Shown here: positions 41,556-50,477 of the stretch, piece by piece
How the letters are laid out: each line of letters opens with the position of its first letter
How positions within the stretch are numbered: the first letter of the stretch is position 1
Source: Pachysolen tannophilus NRRL Y-2460
Lineage: Eukaryota; Ascomycota; Pichiomycetes; Alaninales; Pachysolenaceae
NCBI GenBank assembly: GCA_001661245.1
Contig: KV454015.1
Span: 732,924 to 796,923 of the forward strand
Reading direction: 5' to 3'
Length of the DNA: 64,000 nt
Notes under the pieces: generated by a model
Database searches by the model: none
Told to the model about the DNA's origin: nothing
Seen by the model: the letters and a program-made list of their open reading frames with translations, nothing else
Program-made: the position numbers and the translations under genes

Positions 41556-42944
41556 CTATGGCAATGGTTCACTAGAGGAACTCAATTTATTCAAATGTAA
41601 ATATACATCAGTTCCATAACCTTCCATACTAATTAATTTCAAATCGCCTCCAAAATATTTTGCATATAATCTACTCAAAGGTAATCCATAACCATATCCA
41701 GCCATTGGAGGTCTCAGATCGGTTTTAGTAACATCTGGGTCGACATTAGGTAATGCGTCAACTGTTGTATATAGATAAGTCCAAATCAATGGGATAGCAC
41801 TTCTTGCGATTCCTCCACCTTCATCAGAAATCTTTATTGTTATATCTTCATTTCCCTCTGCTACAATGATCCTTATAGGAGGATACTTAATATCATCAAT
41901 ATCCATATCTTTATATTTTTTTATCTGATGTTCCACAGTGGCCCGAAGTGAATTTTTCAAAGTTTCAAATAACATATGTAATAAATGTCCGGGAACATAC
42001 ATAAAATTTAATTCTTCAGGACAATAAAGTTGTACTTTTGGAGCTTCAAATAATCCATAATGTTCTTCACATACAAATCTTGCACTATCTATAGCATCAT
42101 TAACAATATCAGAAATATTGGTATTTAAACAAATTATCCCCACGTAATCATCATTTAAAGCAGAATAATCTTGATTTATTGCAATTTGTTGTCCAATTAA
42201 CATTCTAATTCCAATTCTTGAAAGATAAAATGCATCAAGAAAATTTTGAATTTGAGAATCTATTAATAAATTTTTGTTTGATCTTTTCCATTCTTGAACA
42301 CCACGAGCAACAGTAGTTACTGTTGCATCATGTCTTTTTTTAATTTTTTTCAAAGTTTCAGTAACTAATTTGTTATAATTATAAACTTCAGCAGGATATA
42401 CAATATCTGAAGGAGCATATATATAATAAGATTTTGTACGTTGTATACCTGAAGAGGTAAAATCTAGCAGCAGAGGCACGTGTAAATGTTGCCTTGGTTT
42501 TCTTATAATCAATCCATCATCTTCAAAAATTCTTTTTTCTGGTCCAATTTTTGTTGGTTCAGGTGGCAGTGATGGTTGTAGAGGAATATGGAAATCATTT
42601 GAACCATTCTTGTATAATAATTCTTTTAATTCTCCATCAATCTTTGGAGGTTGTAAAGTAGTCAACTCTTCAAAAGATTGACTATACCAATCTTTAACTT
42701 TTAAAATAGACAGATTATCACTCAATCCATATGGAAGTTCTTCTAATTCTTTAACTCTATGTGCTAATCTAACTGGAAGCTCTTGAACAACAAATTGTGA
42801 TGCATGGAAAAGTGTACCAGCAGAAGGTTTTGGTCCAAACTTAACCATATCTTTTAAAGAAACTCCTGTAGGTTGTAACTTTGCATAATTATATATCTCT
42901 TGTCGAAGCTTTGGAGTTAACTTCCACAGCGTCGACGACATCAT
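41556..42944 (-). CDS. Mitochondrial pyruvate/branched-chain dehydrogenase kinase (PKP1/PKP2 family)
   Basis: The first ATG, at 42944 (M-M-S-S-T-L-W-K-L), gives 462 residues; the frame extends upstream only through non-ATG codons. PDK-family GHKL-ATPase motifs are all present: N-box E-T-L-K-N-S-L-R-A, G1 box D-E-G-G-G-I, and G2 box G-Y-G-Y-G-L-P-L-S-R-L-Y-A-K-Y-F-G-G. The N-terminal helical region has the family's Y-A-x-x-x-P-T-x-V-S-L pattern. These kinases inactivate the E1-alpha of pyruvate dehydrogenase in the matrix. A longer insertion around residues 120-190 is as seen in Pkp2-like proteins, but the paralogue is not assigned. No strong presequence is visible. Confidence 0.88.
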   Translation of the reverse strand: MMSSTLWKLTPKLRQEIYNYAKLQPTGVSLKDMVKFGPKPSAGTLFHASQFVVQELPVRLAHRVKELEELPYGLSDNLSILKVKDWYSQSFEELTTLQPPKIDGELKELLYKNGSNDFHIPLQPSLPPEPTKIGPEKRIFEDDGLIIRKPRQHLHVPLLLDFTSSGIQRTKSYYIYAPSDIVYPAEVYNYNKLVTETLKKIKKRHDATVTTVARGVQEWKRSNKNLLIDSQIQNFLDAFYLSRIGIRMLIGQQIAINQDYSALNDDYVGIICLNTNISDIVNDAIDSARFVCEEHYGLFEAPKVQLYCPEELNFMYVPGHLLHMLFETLKNSLRATVEHQIKKYKDMDIDDIKYPPIRIIVAEGNEDITIKISDEGGGIARSAIPLIWTYLYTTVDALPNVDPDVTKTDLRPPMAGYGYGLPLSRLYAKYFGGDLKLISMEGYGTDVYLHLNKLSSSSEPLP

Positions 42945-43675
42945 TCCTTTGAGGAACCCAACTATCTCCAAAATTTTTAAAAAATTTTAAATCCTGAAAT
43001 TATATAATATATATATTATATATATATTACTATTATTATTATTATTATTATTAGTTACTTATTTATTTATTTTGTGTGGTTGTAGTATTTCTCTTTGATA
43101 CAATTGTTCGTTCATATATAATCATATTTCTTTTTTAATTTTATTGAGATTCTTTCCTTTTCTTTTTTTTTTTTTGTTGTTTTCTATTATATTACTCTTT
43201 TCTGATTTTTGTTGCTTGATTAATATCCATCCATATTTCCGACAATACTTTTTTTAACCACAAAGATGCTTCATATATAAACCATATGCTTGATTTAAAA
43301 CACCATTTATACCAATGACATCAGTATTATCACCCATGCGTCCGGGGTTTGATTTGATCTCCATATTATATCCCCAGAAACAAAAAAAAAATTAAAAAAA
43401 TTAAAAAACTGAAAAAAAGTTTAAATCTTACAAAAACGGTAGAACGAAATAGCCCCTATCTCTATAATTAGGGGCTAGAGTATAAATTGGGGCTCTATTA
43501 ATTTTTTTAAAAATACTAGGGCTGTTTAGAAAAGGGCTGTTTCGTTTTATGTGAAACGCCCCTGTTATTGACGATTTTCATCTAATTTGTCCCTCTTTTA
43601 ACAACACAACAATTAAAATAATAATAATAATAATATTTATTTATTTATTTGATTATTAGATTATAACACTAAATA
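42945..43675. promoter_or_regulatory. Divergent promoter of the PDK and SR-like genes with an AGGGCT block
   Basis: Near the SR-like gene is a dense motif block (43450-43542). It has an exact inverted repeat TAGCCCCTA / TAGGGGCTA (43450-43458 and 43469-43477), a further GGGGCT near 43489, and two direct copies of AGGGCTGTTT at 43518-43527 and 43533-43542. Trinucleotide repeats (ATT)n lie at about 43024-43052 and (AAT)n at about 43617-43634. T-tracts fill the centre. No reading frame is credible. Confidence 0.55.
43450..43542. promoter_or_regulatory. AGGGCT / AGGGGCT motif block upstream of the SR-like gene
   Basis: It comprises an exact 9-bp inverted repeat (TAGCCCCTA / TAGGGGCTA), one more GGGGCT, and two AGGGCTGTTT direct repeats, about 135-225 bp before the ATG. 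Resemblance to Tbf1-type sites is an inference. Confidence 0.55.
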
Positions 43676-45091
43676 ATGCCTCCATCAACGTTATATGTTA
43701 CTGGATTTCTGAAAGGAACAAAAGCAGAGGAAATTGGTAATTTGTTTGAAAAGTAAGTTAAAAAATATCGGTACTATTTTGTATCCCGCCCTTTGAATTT
43801 TTTTTTTTCAAAAAAAATAATTAATAATTATTTATTTTGCGATATTTGATTTGATTTTTTTTTTTTTTTTAGTTTTATTGACCTCAAATTCAAATTTTAG
43901 TATCATCATTTTCCGTTTGGTAAAAAAGGAAGGGAATCACTTCAGTTTTTCATCAATGTGAAAAAAAAAAAAAATTCATGATACAAAAATTAAATTGAGA
44001 TCTATCTCACACTCTCTCTACCTTTTTTTTTATTTTTTTTTTCCGCCTTCATCTCATTTCATCATTTCAAGTCCTTCCTTCTCACGATCCTCCTTTCATT
44101 TATTCATTCATTCATCCATTAATTCATTCATTCATCATCTTTCCTGTGTGTGTGTGTGTGTGGTTTTCTTTTTTTTTTTTTTTTTTTTTATTCTATTGAT
44201 ATTTTGTTTATATTCATCATTTTCATCATTCCCATAATTATCAAAAAAAAATTCTTGTTATTTCATCATTCATTTTCCAGAAAGAATACTAACTTATCAA
44301 TTTGAACAAAAAAAAAACTCAATTCTTTTTTTTTTTTTAATAGATTCGGACTGATTCGCAGAGTAGATATTCCACCTCCAAGAACAGATGATGGTCAACA
44401 ATATGCTTTCATCGAATATATAGAGGTTAAAGATGCTGAAGATGCATTGGATCAAACAAAAGATGGGTTTGTGTGTGAGTATGCCATTGATAAGGAACGT
44501 GGTGTTGTTGTTCAAATGGCAAGAAGTGAGCCTTATTCTGTAAGAAACTATAGAGGAAGAGGTGGATTTAGTGGGCGTTCTCGTGGTGGTTATAGAGATA
44601 GAGGTTATGACAGAAGACCACCACGAGGAGGTTACGGCGGACCACCTCCTCCAAGAGGAAGTTATGGTGGTAGGTATGATGATAGAAGACTTGATGACAG
44701 AAGACTTGACGATAGAAGACTTGATGATAGAAGACCCCCACCACGCAGGTATGATGATGGAAGAAGACCTTCATATCCACCAAGAGGTGGTCCAGGAGAT
44801 AGAGGAGATAGGTACCCTCCAAGAGAGAGAGGAGGATATCCATCAATGCCTAGAGGAGATCGTGAACGCATGCGTGATTACCTGCCAAGAGAAAGAGATT
44901 ACCCACCAAGGGAAAGGGAAAGAGAAAGGGACTATCCACCAGTTGATCGTGATCGGGATTTTGATCTTGGTAGAGATGCGGATCGCGGTCGCAGTCATGA
45001 CCGTGACGACGATGGTTATACAAATGAAAGAAAAGAGTACGATAGATCACCAATTCGTGATCGTTCAAGATCTCCTATCCGCGACGATTAA
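43676..45091 (+). CDS. SR-like RNA-binding protein: RRM plus RGG and Arg/Asp-rich tail, one long intron
   Basis: Exons 43676-43752 and 44344-45091 encode 274 residues. The 591-bp intron has GTAAGT, a perfect branch site TACTAAC at 44287-44293, and TAG, and splits codon 26. One RRM (about 5-80) shows RNP2 L-Y-V-T-G-F and RNP1-like Q-Y-A-F-I-E-Y. The rest is G-G-Y-R-D-R/R-G-G-rich, with a five-residue repeat R-L-D-D-R in tandem and R-D/R-E/R-S dipeptides, as in SR proteins. It resembles fission yeast Srp1-type factors, so roles in splicing or mRNA export are likely. RRM codons 12 and 29 are CTG where relatives carry polar residues, suggesting serine. Overlapping frames in the Arg-rich part are shadows. 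Confidence 0.85.
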
Positions 45092-45589
45092 ATTCAAGTT
45101 TAAAATAGACCTTTTTCTCTTTTTTTTTTCTTTAATTCTACTTTGTTCTTTTATCACTAGCTTGTTTCATCTACCTTCATGATGGAATGTGTTATGTTTT
45201 ATTTTTTTTTTTTTTTTTTTGTATAATTGCCAAAAGTATCATTAGTTTGTTTTCAAATAATTAAAAAAAAAAATTAAATGAACTTATAAAGTAAATTGTT
45301 GTATGATTATCATTATTTATTCAAATAGGATATTGAAACATTTACATACTTATATATATATTATTATCCCCTTTAAAACTAAAACTAAAACTAAAACCAA
45401 ATAAAATGAAATAAAATAAAAAAGGTTAAAAAAAACACACAAAATACCTTTAAAATTGTTAAAAAAAGCCTTTCCAAATAATCCTAGCACAGCTCTGCAA
45501 ATAAAATAACCTATTAACCAGTAATAATAATAAAAAATTTTAAAAAAAATAAAATAAAATGAAAACTCTCTTCCAAATATATGACAGGT
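45092..45589. other. Convergent intergenic between the SR-like gene and MOH1
   Basis: Poly(T) and poly(A) tracts dominate (about 45201-45221 and 45260-45272), with a short repeat of AAAACT (about 45374-45396). It should hold both terminators; no RNA gene was recognised. Confidence 0.4.
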
Positions 45590-46066
45590 TCAACGGACAT
45601 TAGTCAATGTATCTAATTCTATGATATACTTCCCCTCTTTAAATTTTTGATTTTTATCCTCACTTTTCAAATATTTCCATCCAATATATCTATGACACTG
45701 GTGGCATTTAATGTCACAAGCAACGTATCTCCCAGTGATCATTGTTCTAACATTAGGTTCACCCAAGATAACATTAACAACATCTTTCACCAAATAGGCA
45801 TCACCTGTCCTACCCCTGTAACCATCACTAATAATCAAAGAAGATACAGAAAGGTGTGTTAAACAACTACGGCAGCCATAAGTGCATAATTTTGTACTGC
45901 TTGATTTGCCATTAACAAGGCATGAGGCCGATGAAAATGATGATAATGACGAAAAAGATGAATTGAAACTGCTAATTGAAGAACGTGCAGATTTGCTGAA
46001 TAGCGAATTGGAAGAACGGTTATCATCCTCATCTGTATCAAAAAATTCTGAATAACGAAGACCCAT
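45590..46066 (-). CDS. MOH1: Yippee-family zinc-binding protein Moh1
   Basis: The start at 46066 (M-G-L-R-Y-S-E-F-F) gives 158 residues, near the 138 of S. cerevisiae Moh1, whose own start is identical (M-G-L-R-Y-S). The longer frame begins at a non-conserved hydrophobic stretch and is rejected. The Yippee core is intact: Y-G-C-R-S-C (zinc pair 1), S-D-G-Y-R-G-R-T-G-D-A-Y-L, M-I-T-G-R-Y, C-H-Q-C (pair 2), I-G-W-K-Y. The Ser-rich segment between residues 18 and 55 is an insertion. Moh1 is linked to stationary-phase survival. It sits between convergent and divergent genes without overlap. Confidence 0.92.
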   Translation of the reverse strand: MGLRYSEFFDTDEDDNRSSNSLFSKSARSSISSFNSSFSSLSSFSSASCLVNGKSSSTKLCTYGCRSCLTHLSVSSLIISDGYRGRTGDAYLVKDVVNVILGEPNVRTMITGRYVACDIKCHQCHRYIGWKYLKSEDKNQKFKEGKYIIELDTLTNVR

Positions 46067-46649
46067 GATTCTTATAACTGTATAACTGTAATAATAAACT
46101 ATGAAAAATTTGAATACAAAGAAAGAAAGAAAGAAAAATAAAAAAATTTCACTGATAGCGCTATTCCTTGTAATTATAAGAAGTAGAGGGTTGGAGGAAA
46201 TAAATACTGTCACGGGAACTCACTTAAGATCCAGAGCAGTAGACTTTGACTATACCAAAATTAATCTTAATAAACTTATTGACATATGGAATTTGAAAAA
46301 TTTTTCATCAAACTGAATATCATTAAATAATCTATATAAAGTATACTTAGGATGTCGTAATCTATATAGCATAGCACTGAGCCTATATATAACTAACTGA
46401 TAAATACGATGAATCCAAAAAAAACAAAAAAAACAAAAAAACAATTAAAAAAACTTCCTAAACCGGTAATTTTTAATTGACTTCTTTAATTAGTAATTCT
46501 GGTTTTCTTTGCTTTCTATTTTTGGTTTTTGTTTCTGAGATAACGGTCCTATAGTGTGAACAAAGGTAGACTTGGAATGGAAGAAGTTGGTTTAATAAAT
46601 TGGTTTGAATAAAATGGGTTGATGGTGTAGAAGCGAAAGGTGTCTTATA
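46067..46649. other. Divergent region between MOH1 and the MFS gene
   Basis: No gene is visible; short frames here are chance. An A-rich stretch with repeated AAAAAAC units lies at about 46418-46452. No factor site was identified. Confidence 0.4.
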
Positions 46650-48395
46650 ATGTCTAGCTTAGTGTCAAAGAAGAATAATTTGGGTGGTGAGGTAGTTGAA
46701 GCTCATGAGCAAGTACCTTTAATTGAAGATGCGGTGTTGGACCGTGAGACCAACTTATCGTTACCATCTTCTTCACCGGTGTATTCTGGGAAAATTAATA
46801 ACTATACAGGGTTGAATTTTTTAGGATTTTCAGTATCTTGTTTTTTCAATATTGCCTTTATTGTGTTTTTAACTTCTTCGCAAACTTATTTTATGACTGA
46901 TGTGTTGGGGATTTCTGAAAAATTAGGTAGTTATGTTGGAAAATTGGGGTTTTATGATGAATTATTATCAATGGCTTTGGTTCCATTTATTGGTGCATTG
47001 TGTGATAAAATTGGATCAAGACCAATTGAGTGTTTTGGAGTGTTGATTATGGGGTTAAGTTTTATTGGTGTTGCATTTTTCGTAAAAAATTCGGTTTTCC
47101 CAGGAATGTTAATTTGGAGATTAGTTTTCTCTATTGGCGTTACATCTGCAATGAGTGTTGTTACGGTTATGTTAATTGAGTTAAACAATTCCAATTTTGT
47201 AGTTTCAGATTTATTCAATTTTGAAAAAAATATGTTTAATAGAGCAAATACTGAAAATATTGAATCCTCATCATCGATTCCATCTTCTAAAGGTGGGAAA
47301 CAAACTTCATTAATTGGTATATTCAGTGGTCTTGGTGCCATTTTTGCAGTTTTCTTTTTCTTAAGGTTACCAATTTCATTTGGACGTCAAAATGATCCTA
47401 GTGATGCTTTGAAAAAAACATATTACACAGTTGGTTTGACCGCAATAATAATATCGGGCTTACTATTTACAATATTGTATAAAGACGATAGTAAGAGAGT
47501 GTCTTCTGATAACCCTGATAGTTCTGGTAATGGGAACTATAATAGTTCTGCTGCTGCTTCTGCTGCTGCAGTGTTTAATAGTTTAGAGCGAGGCGAAGAA
47601 GAGGCATTTGACGAGAATGCGGGTTTTTTGGAACTAGATAAAGATATTAGTTATTCGAAAACTTTGGAAAGAGGTTTTAGTATCGCAATACAAAACCCAA
47701 CAGTATTAATGTCATATTTGGGTTCTTTTATGGCTAGGCTTACTACAATCACAACATCGGTGTTCATTCCATTTTACGTTAACAATTATTTTTATCAGTC
47801 GGGGAAATGTTCAACTTTTGAAACTGATAAAAGCCGTTGTCCAGAATCATATATTTTATCATCCATATTAACAGGCATAGCGCAGACCGTGGCATTAATA
47901 TGTGGACCTTTTGTTGGAATTTTAATTGATAGATCGAAGAATCAACTGCATTTACTAGTGATGACAAGTGGTATTAGCATGTTATGTTCTCTTGGCCTAA
48001 GTTTCATTTCGAAACCTGATGAATCAACTCTGATTTATTTCTATGTTTGTATGCTCGGATTTACTCAAATCAGTTTCATCATAATTTCAATGACTCTATT
48101 ATCGAACATAAATTCAAGAGAGAACTACTACAAATCCAAAGGTTCAATGAGTGGTGTATATACATTGTTCGGTGGATTTGGAATTTTAGTGATGAATATA
48201 ACTGGAGGTTATATAGGAGATTGGTTTATCAGTGGGCCTTTTGTATTGTTATTCTTGAGTAACTTGGTATTTGTTGGAGGTATGTTCTTGCTTAGAGGTG
48301 TAAAAGAAGATCCAGAGAGAAATTGCACAAGAATTTCAAATGATATAAAAGAATATGGATTATTTAGGTTTTTATTTGATCGCCAAGGACTTTAA
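46650..48395 (+). CDS. Major facilitator superfamily protein, YJR124C-like
   Basis: This is a 581-residue multi-span protein. After a cytosolic N-terminus of about 45 residues come about 12 hydrophobic segments, starting N-Y-T-G-L-N-F-L-G-F-S-V-S-C, with the conserved loop A-L-C-D-K-I-G-S-R-P between spans 2 and 3. The N-Y-T-G-L-N start resembles the poorly characterised S. cerevisiae YJR124C. Substrate is unknown. The loop between spans 6 and 7 is long and Ser/Asp-rich, with an Ala/Ser run (A-A-A-S-A-A-A-V). It is not of the DHA1 type at 3042. Assignment to MFS is firm; to YJR124C, tentative. Confidence 0.75.
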   Translation: MSSLVSKKNNLGGEVVEAHEQVPLIEDAVLDRETNLSLPSSSPVYSGKINNYTGLNFLGFSVSCFFNIAFIVFLTSSQTYFMTDVLGISEKLGSYVGKLGFYDELLSMALVPFIGALCDKIGSRPIECFGVLIMGLSFIGVAFFVKNSVFPGMLIWRLVFSIGVTSAMSVVTVMLIELNNSNFVVSDLFNFEKNMFNRANTENIESSSSIPSSKGGKQTSLIGIFSGLGAIFAVFFFLRLPISFGRQNDPSDALKKTYYTVGLTAIIISGLLFTILYKDDSKRVSSDNPDSSGNGNYNSSAAASAAAVFNSLERGEEEAFDENAGFLELDKDISYSKTLERGFSIAIQNPTVLMSYLGSFMARLTTITTSVFIPFYVNNYFYQSGKCSTFETDKSRCPESYILSSILTGIAQTVALICGPFVGILIDRSKNQLHLLVMTSGISMLCSLGLSFISKPDESTLIYFYVCMLGFTQISFIIISMTLLSNINSRENYYKSKGSMSGVYTLFGGFGILVMNITGGYIGDWFISGPFVLLFLSNLVFVGGMFLLRGVKEDPERNCTRISNDIKEYGLFRFLFDRQGL

Positions 48396-48818
48396 AAGAG
48401 AATGTAGTTGTTTAATTCTTTTTTTTTTTTTTTTTCTTTTTTTGCTTCTTTTTTTTTGTCTTGAAATGCTCCTTTCATTTTGAAGCATACAATTGAATAT
48501 CAACTTCATTTAATGTAGCTGTTGTGGTTCAAATTTAGTATGTAGAGTATTGATAACAGGAAGACACATCTGACATGTGACATCTGATGCATGACTGCAT
48601 TAGATGTCACTGATATGAAGATGATGTATCTTATTTTTCATTTTGATCAAATGTTGGAATTTATATCATTTATAAATTAATGATTTCTACGTTTCTATTA
48701 AGTTCTAAGATCTGAATCATATATAAACAAGACTTTTTTCCACGCGATTTAATCTAAATGGGTTTTATTCTCTGTGTTTTTTTTCGACAAGTTTCTTCAG
48801 CGGAAAATAGACGTGAAA
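48396..48818. other. Intergenic with a near-perfect hairpin
   Basis: After T-rich terminator-like DNA (about 48420-48458) comes a 15-bp inverted repeat (48577-48610) with one G-T wobble and a four-base loop, described separately. A weak B-box-like GGTTCAAAT (about 48526-48534) lacks an A box and is not a tRNA. The promoter of the downstream gene must also lie here. Confidence 0.5.
48577..48610. repeat. Inverted repeat / hairpin, 15-bp arms, 4-base loop
   Basis: Arm 1 is GTGACATCTGATGCA (48577-48591), the loop is TGAC, and arm 2 is TGCATTAGATGTCAC (48596-48610). Fourteen pairs are Watson-Crick and one is G-T. Flanking bases repeat ACATCTGA. Confidence 0.85.
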
Positions 48819-49763
48819 ATGGATAGTTTTCGTATAGTTAATGATTTCACAGATGATGAGTGCAAGAGGCTCTCAAAAGTAATTAAGCATAGTCTTTTAG
48901 ATGGCATGACAATAATGATTGATGCATCATGGCTAATGGTTACTGATGAAAGCACCGAATATGTAAGTATATTCTAGTAGAACATCGAATGGCAAAATTT
49001 TCTTTATATACAACTCTACTAACATTTTTTTTTAATTAAGATTTCGCAATTTAAATTTGTGGTATTATACCTGCTATACCTAAGAGTTGGCTCTTTAGAG
49101 CCTTCTAATCTATATGAAGCCGTTGTTTTATTTGCAAATTCTATTAGAGAAGTAATGCATTTTTTTTATAACAATCCAGAAATGGATAAGATTTACCATG
49201 AAGATATCGATCTGATAATTAATTTATTAACTGGTATCCCTACTTCTGAATTATTGAACATCACCAGAGAAAGAGCATTGAAATCCTTACCAAGATTGAG
49301 AAAGTTGAAACTTTCTGATTATTACAATTATTTAGAGGAATTATATTTTTATGAAAATGATACAAACAATTTCAGCAACAGAGAAGAAGATGAATACGAA
49401 TTGAATTCTAGTGGGTTTCAAAAAATAGATGATTTTTCAGATACCGATTCTGATAAAGAGAATATCAGTACATCTCCAATATATAATAACGATTTAACTT
49501 GTTTTTCTTTAGAAAAAAATAATAACCGAGAAATTTTAGGGGACATAACGAGATCTTCAAAAACTAATATCATTCCACCTGAATGTACTTCCAATCTAGG
49601 TCCACCAATTTCGTTTCACGAAGTGACTTCCAATTACGATTACTTACAAAAATCTTCACAAATTTTTCAGGACTCTGCTCAAAAAAGCACTTCAAGGTCT
49701 CAAGATGATTTTGAAATCGATTGGCTAGTTACAAAATTGGCAAACGCTTTACGAATACCTTGA
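48819..49763 (+). CDS. Spliced orphan protein of 288 residues
   Basis: Exons 48819-48962 and 49041-49763 are joined across a 78-bp intron with GTAAGT, a perfect branch site TACTAAC at 49017-49023, and AAG at the 3' end. The intron falls exactly between codons, so the coding call is well supported even though I do not recognise the product. The protein starts M-D-S-F-R-I-V-N-D-F-T-D-D-E-C. It has helical, Leu/Tyr-rich segments (F-V-V-L-Y-L-L-Y-L-R and V-V-L-F-A-N-S-I-R-E-V), then an acidic Ser/Asn-rich second half with D-S-D-K-E-N. There is no signal peptide. Possible roles are open. Confidence 0.75.
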
Positions 49764-50477
49764 AGGGTATATCCTAAAAATATGATGTAGGGTGTTATTT
49801 CTAGTGTGGTGTGTGTTATGTGGTGTAAACTATGTGGTGTAGTGTGTGGTGTAGTGTATTATGTAGGATGTTATGTAAGGTGTGATGTAGGGTGTAATGT
49901 AGGGTGTGGTGAACACGCGGTTTAAAAAACTTACACCACTCACACCACTCACACCATTGACACCAGTAAACATTTTATTTTAATCTAATATTGTTGATCT
50001 CTTTCTACTATTGCTTTCCGTATTGGTGATATTCATTAACGTATTTAATAATTTTACTTCATAACTATGAAACCAGCAAGTCAATTTTTCTTGTAGTTTT
50101 TCAGAATAGTGAATCTAGATTTCGCAAAATGGGACCATAGTTGATCTGCATGAGGACCGCAGCACATGATGTAAATGGAGACACCTTTAGCAAAACATCA
50201 TGAAATTCACCTTGTAATCATGTCAACAACTTGGAAAAAAAAAACAGTAACAAATGTTTTTTTTTTTTAACCACTATTCCGAACAAAGGGAAAAAAATAA
50301 AAGCAAGAATTTAGTTTCTGAAATTGCACCAAGAACATGGCAAATTGTGAAATTTTAACCTCTACACTGAAAAGCTTGTTAATGTAAAATAACAAAATAA
50401 TAATAATATATAAAGTGTTTTTTGAAATAAAAGTCAATTAACGGAAAGAAAAAAAAAAAAATGATACAGAAAATGAT
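49764..50477. other. Convergent intergenic with TG-rich / AC-rich inverted tract
   Basis: Between two gene 3' ends lies a TG-rich array (about 49785-49919), then an AC-rich array (about 49931-49973), and farther on an inverted repeat CATGATGT / ACATCATG (50165-50172 and 50195-50202). The rest, to 50477, includes A-runs close to the SNL1-like stop. No gene was found. Confidence 0.5.
49785..49973. repeat. Degenerate TG-rich minisatellite with inverted AC-rich partner
   Basis: The plus strand carries degenerate 12-13-base units near TATGTAGGGTGT (for example near 49786, 49861, 49873, 49885 and 49897) and GGTGTAGTGTGT units. After a short spacer the strand switches to ACACCACTC units. The two parts can pair as an imperfect hairpin. 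Confidence 0.8.

Noticed and set aside
43995-44237. 80-residue frame inside the SR-like intron
   Set aside because: Phe/Ser homopolymer-derived composition, and it lies wholly within a canonical intron.
44562-45182. 206-residue frame overlapping the SR-like tail, and minus-strand frames there
   Set aside because: Shadow frames of Arg/Asp/Gly repeats; the RRM-linked frame with its spliced start is the coding one.
48526-48534. tRNA B-box-like GGTTCAAAT
   Set aside because: No A box at the right distance and no cloverleaf; no secure tRNA was found anywhere in the window.
49785-49973. Interpretation as a true chromosome end
   Set aside because: Ordinary single-copy genes flank it on both sides, and the repeats are degenerate.
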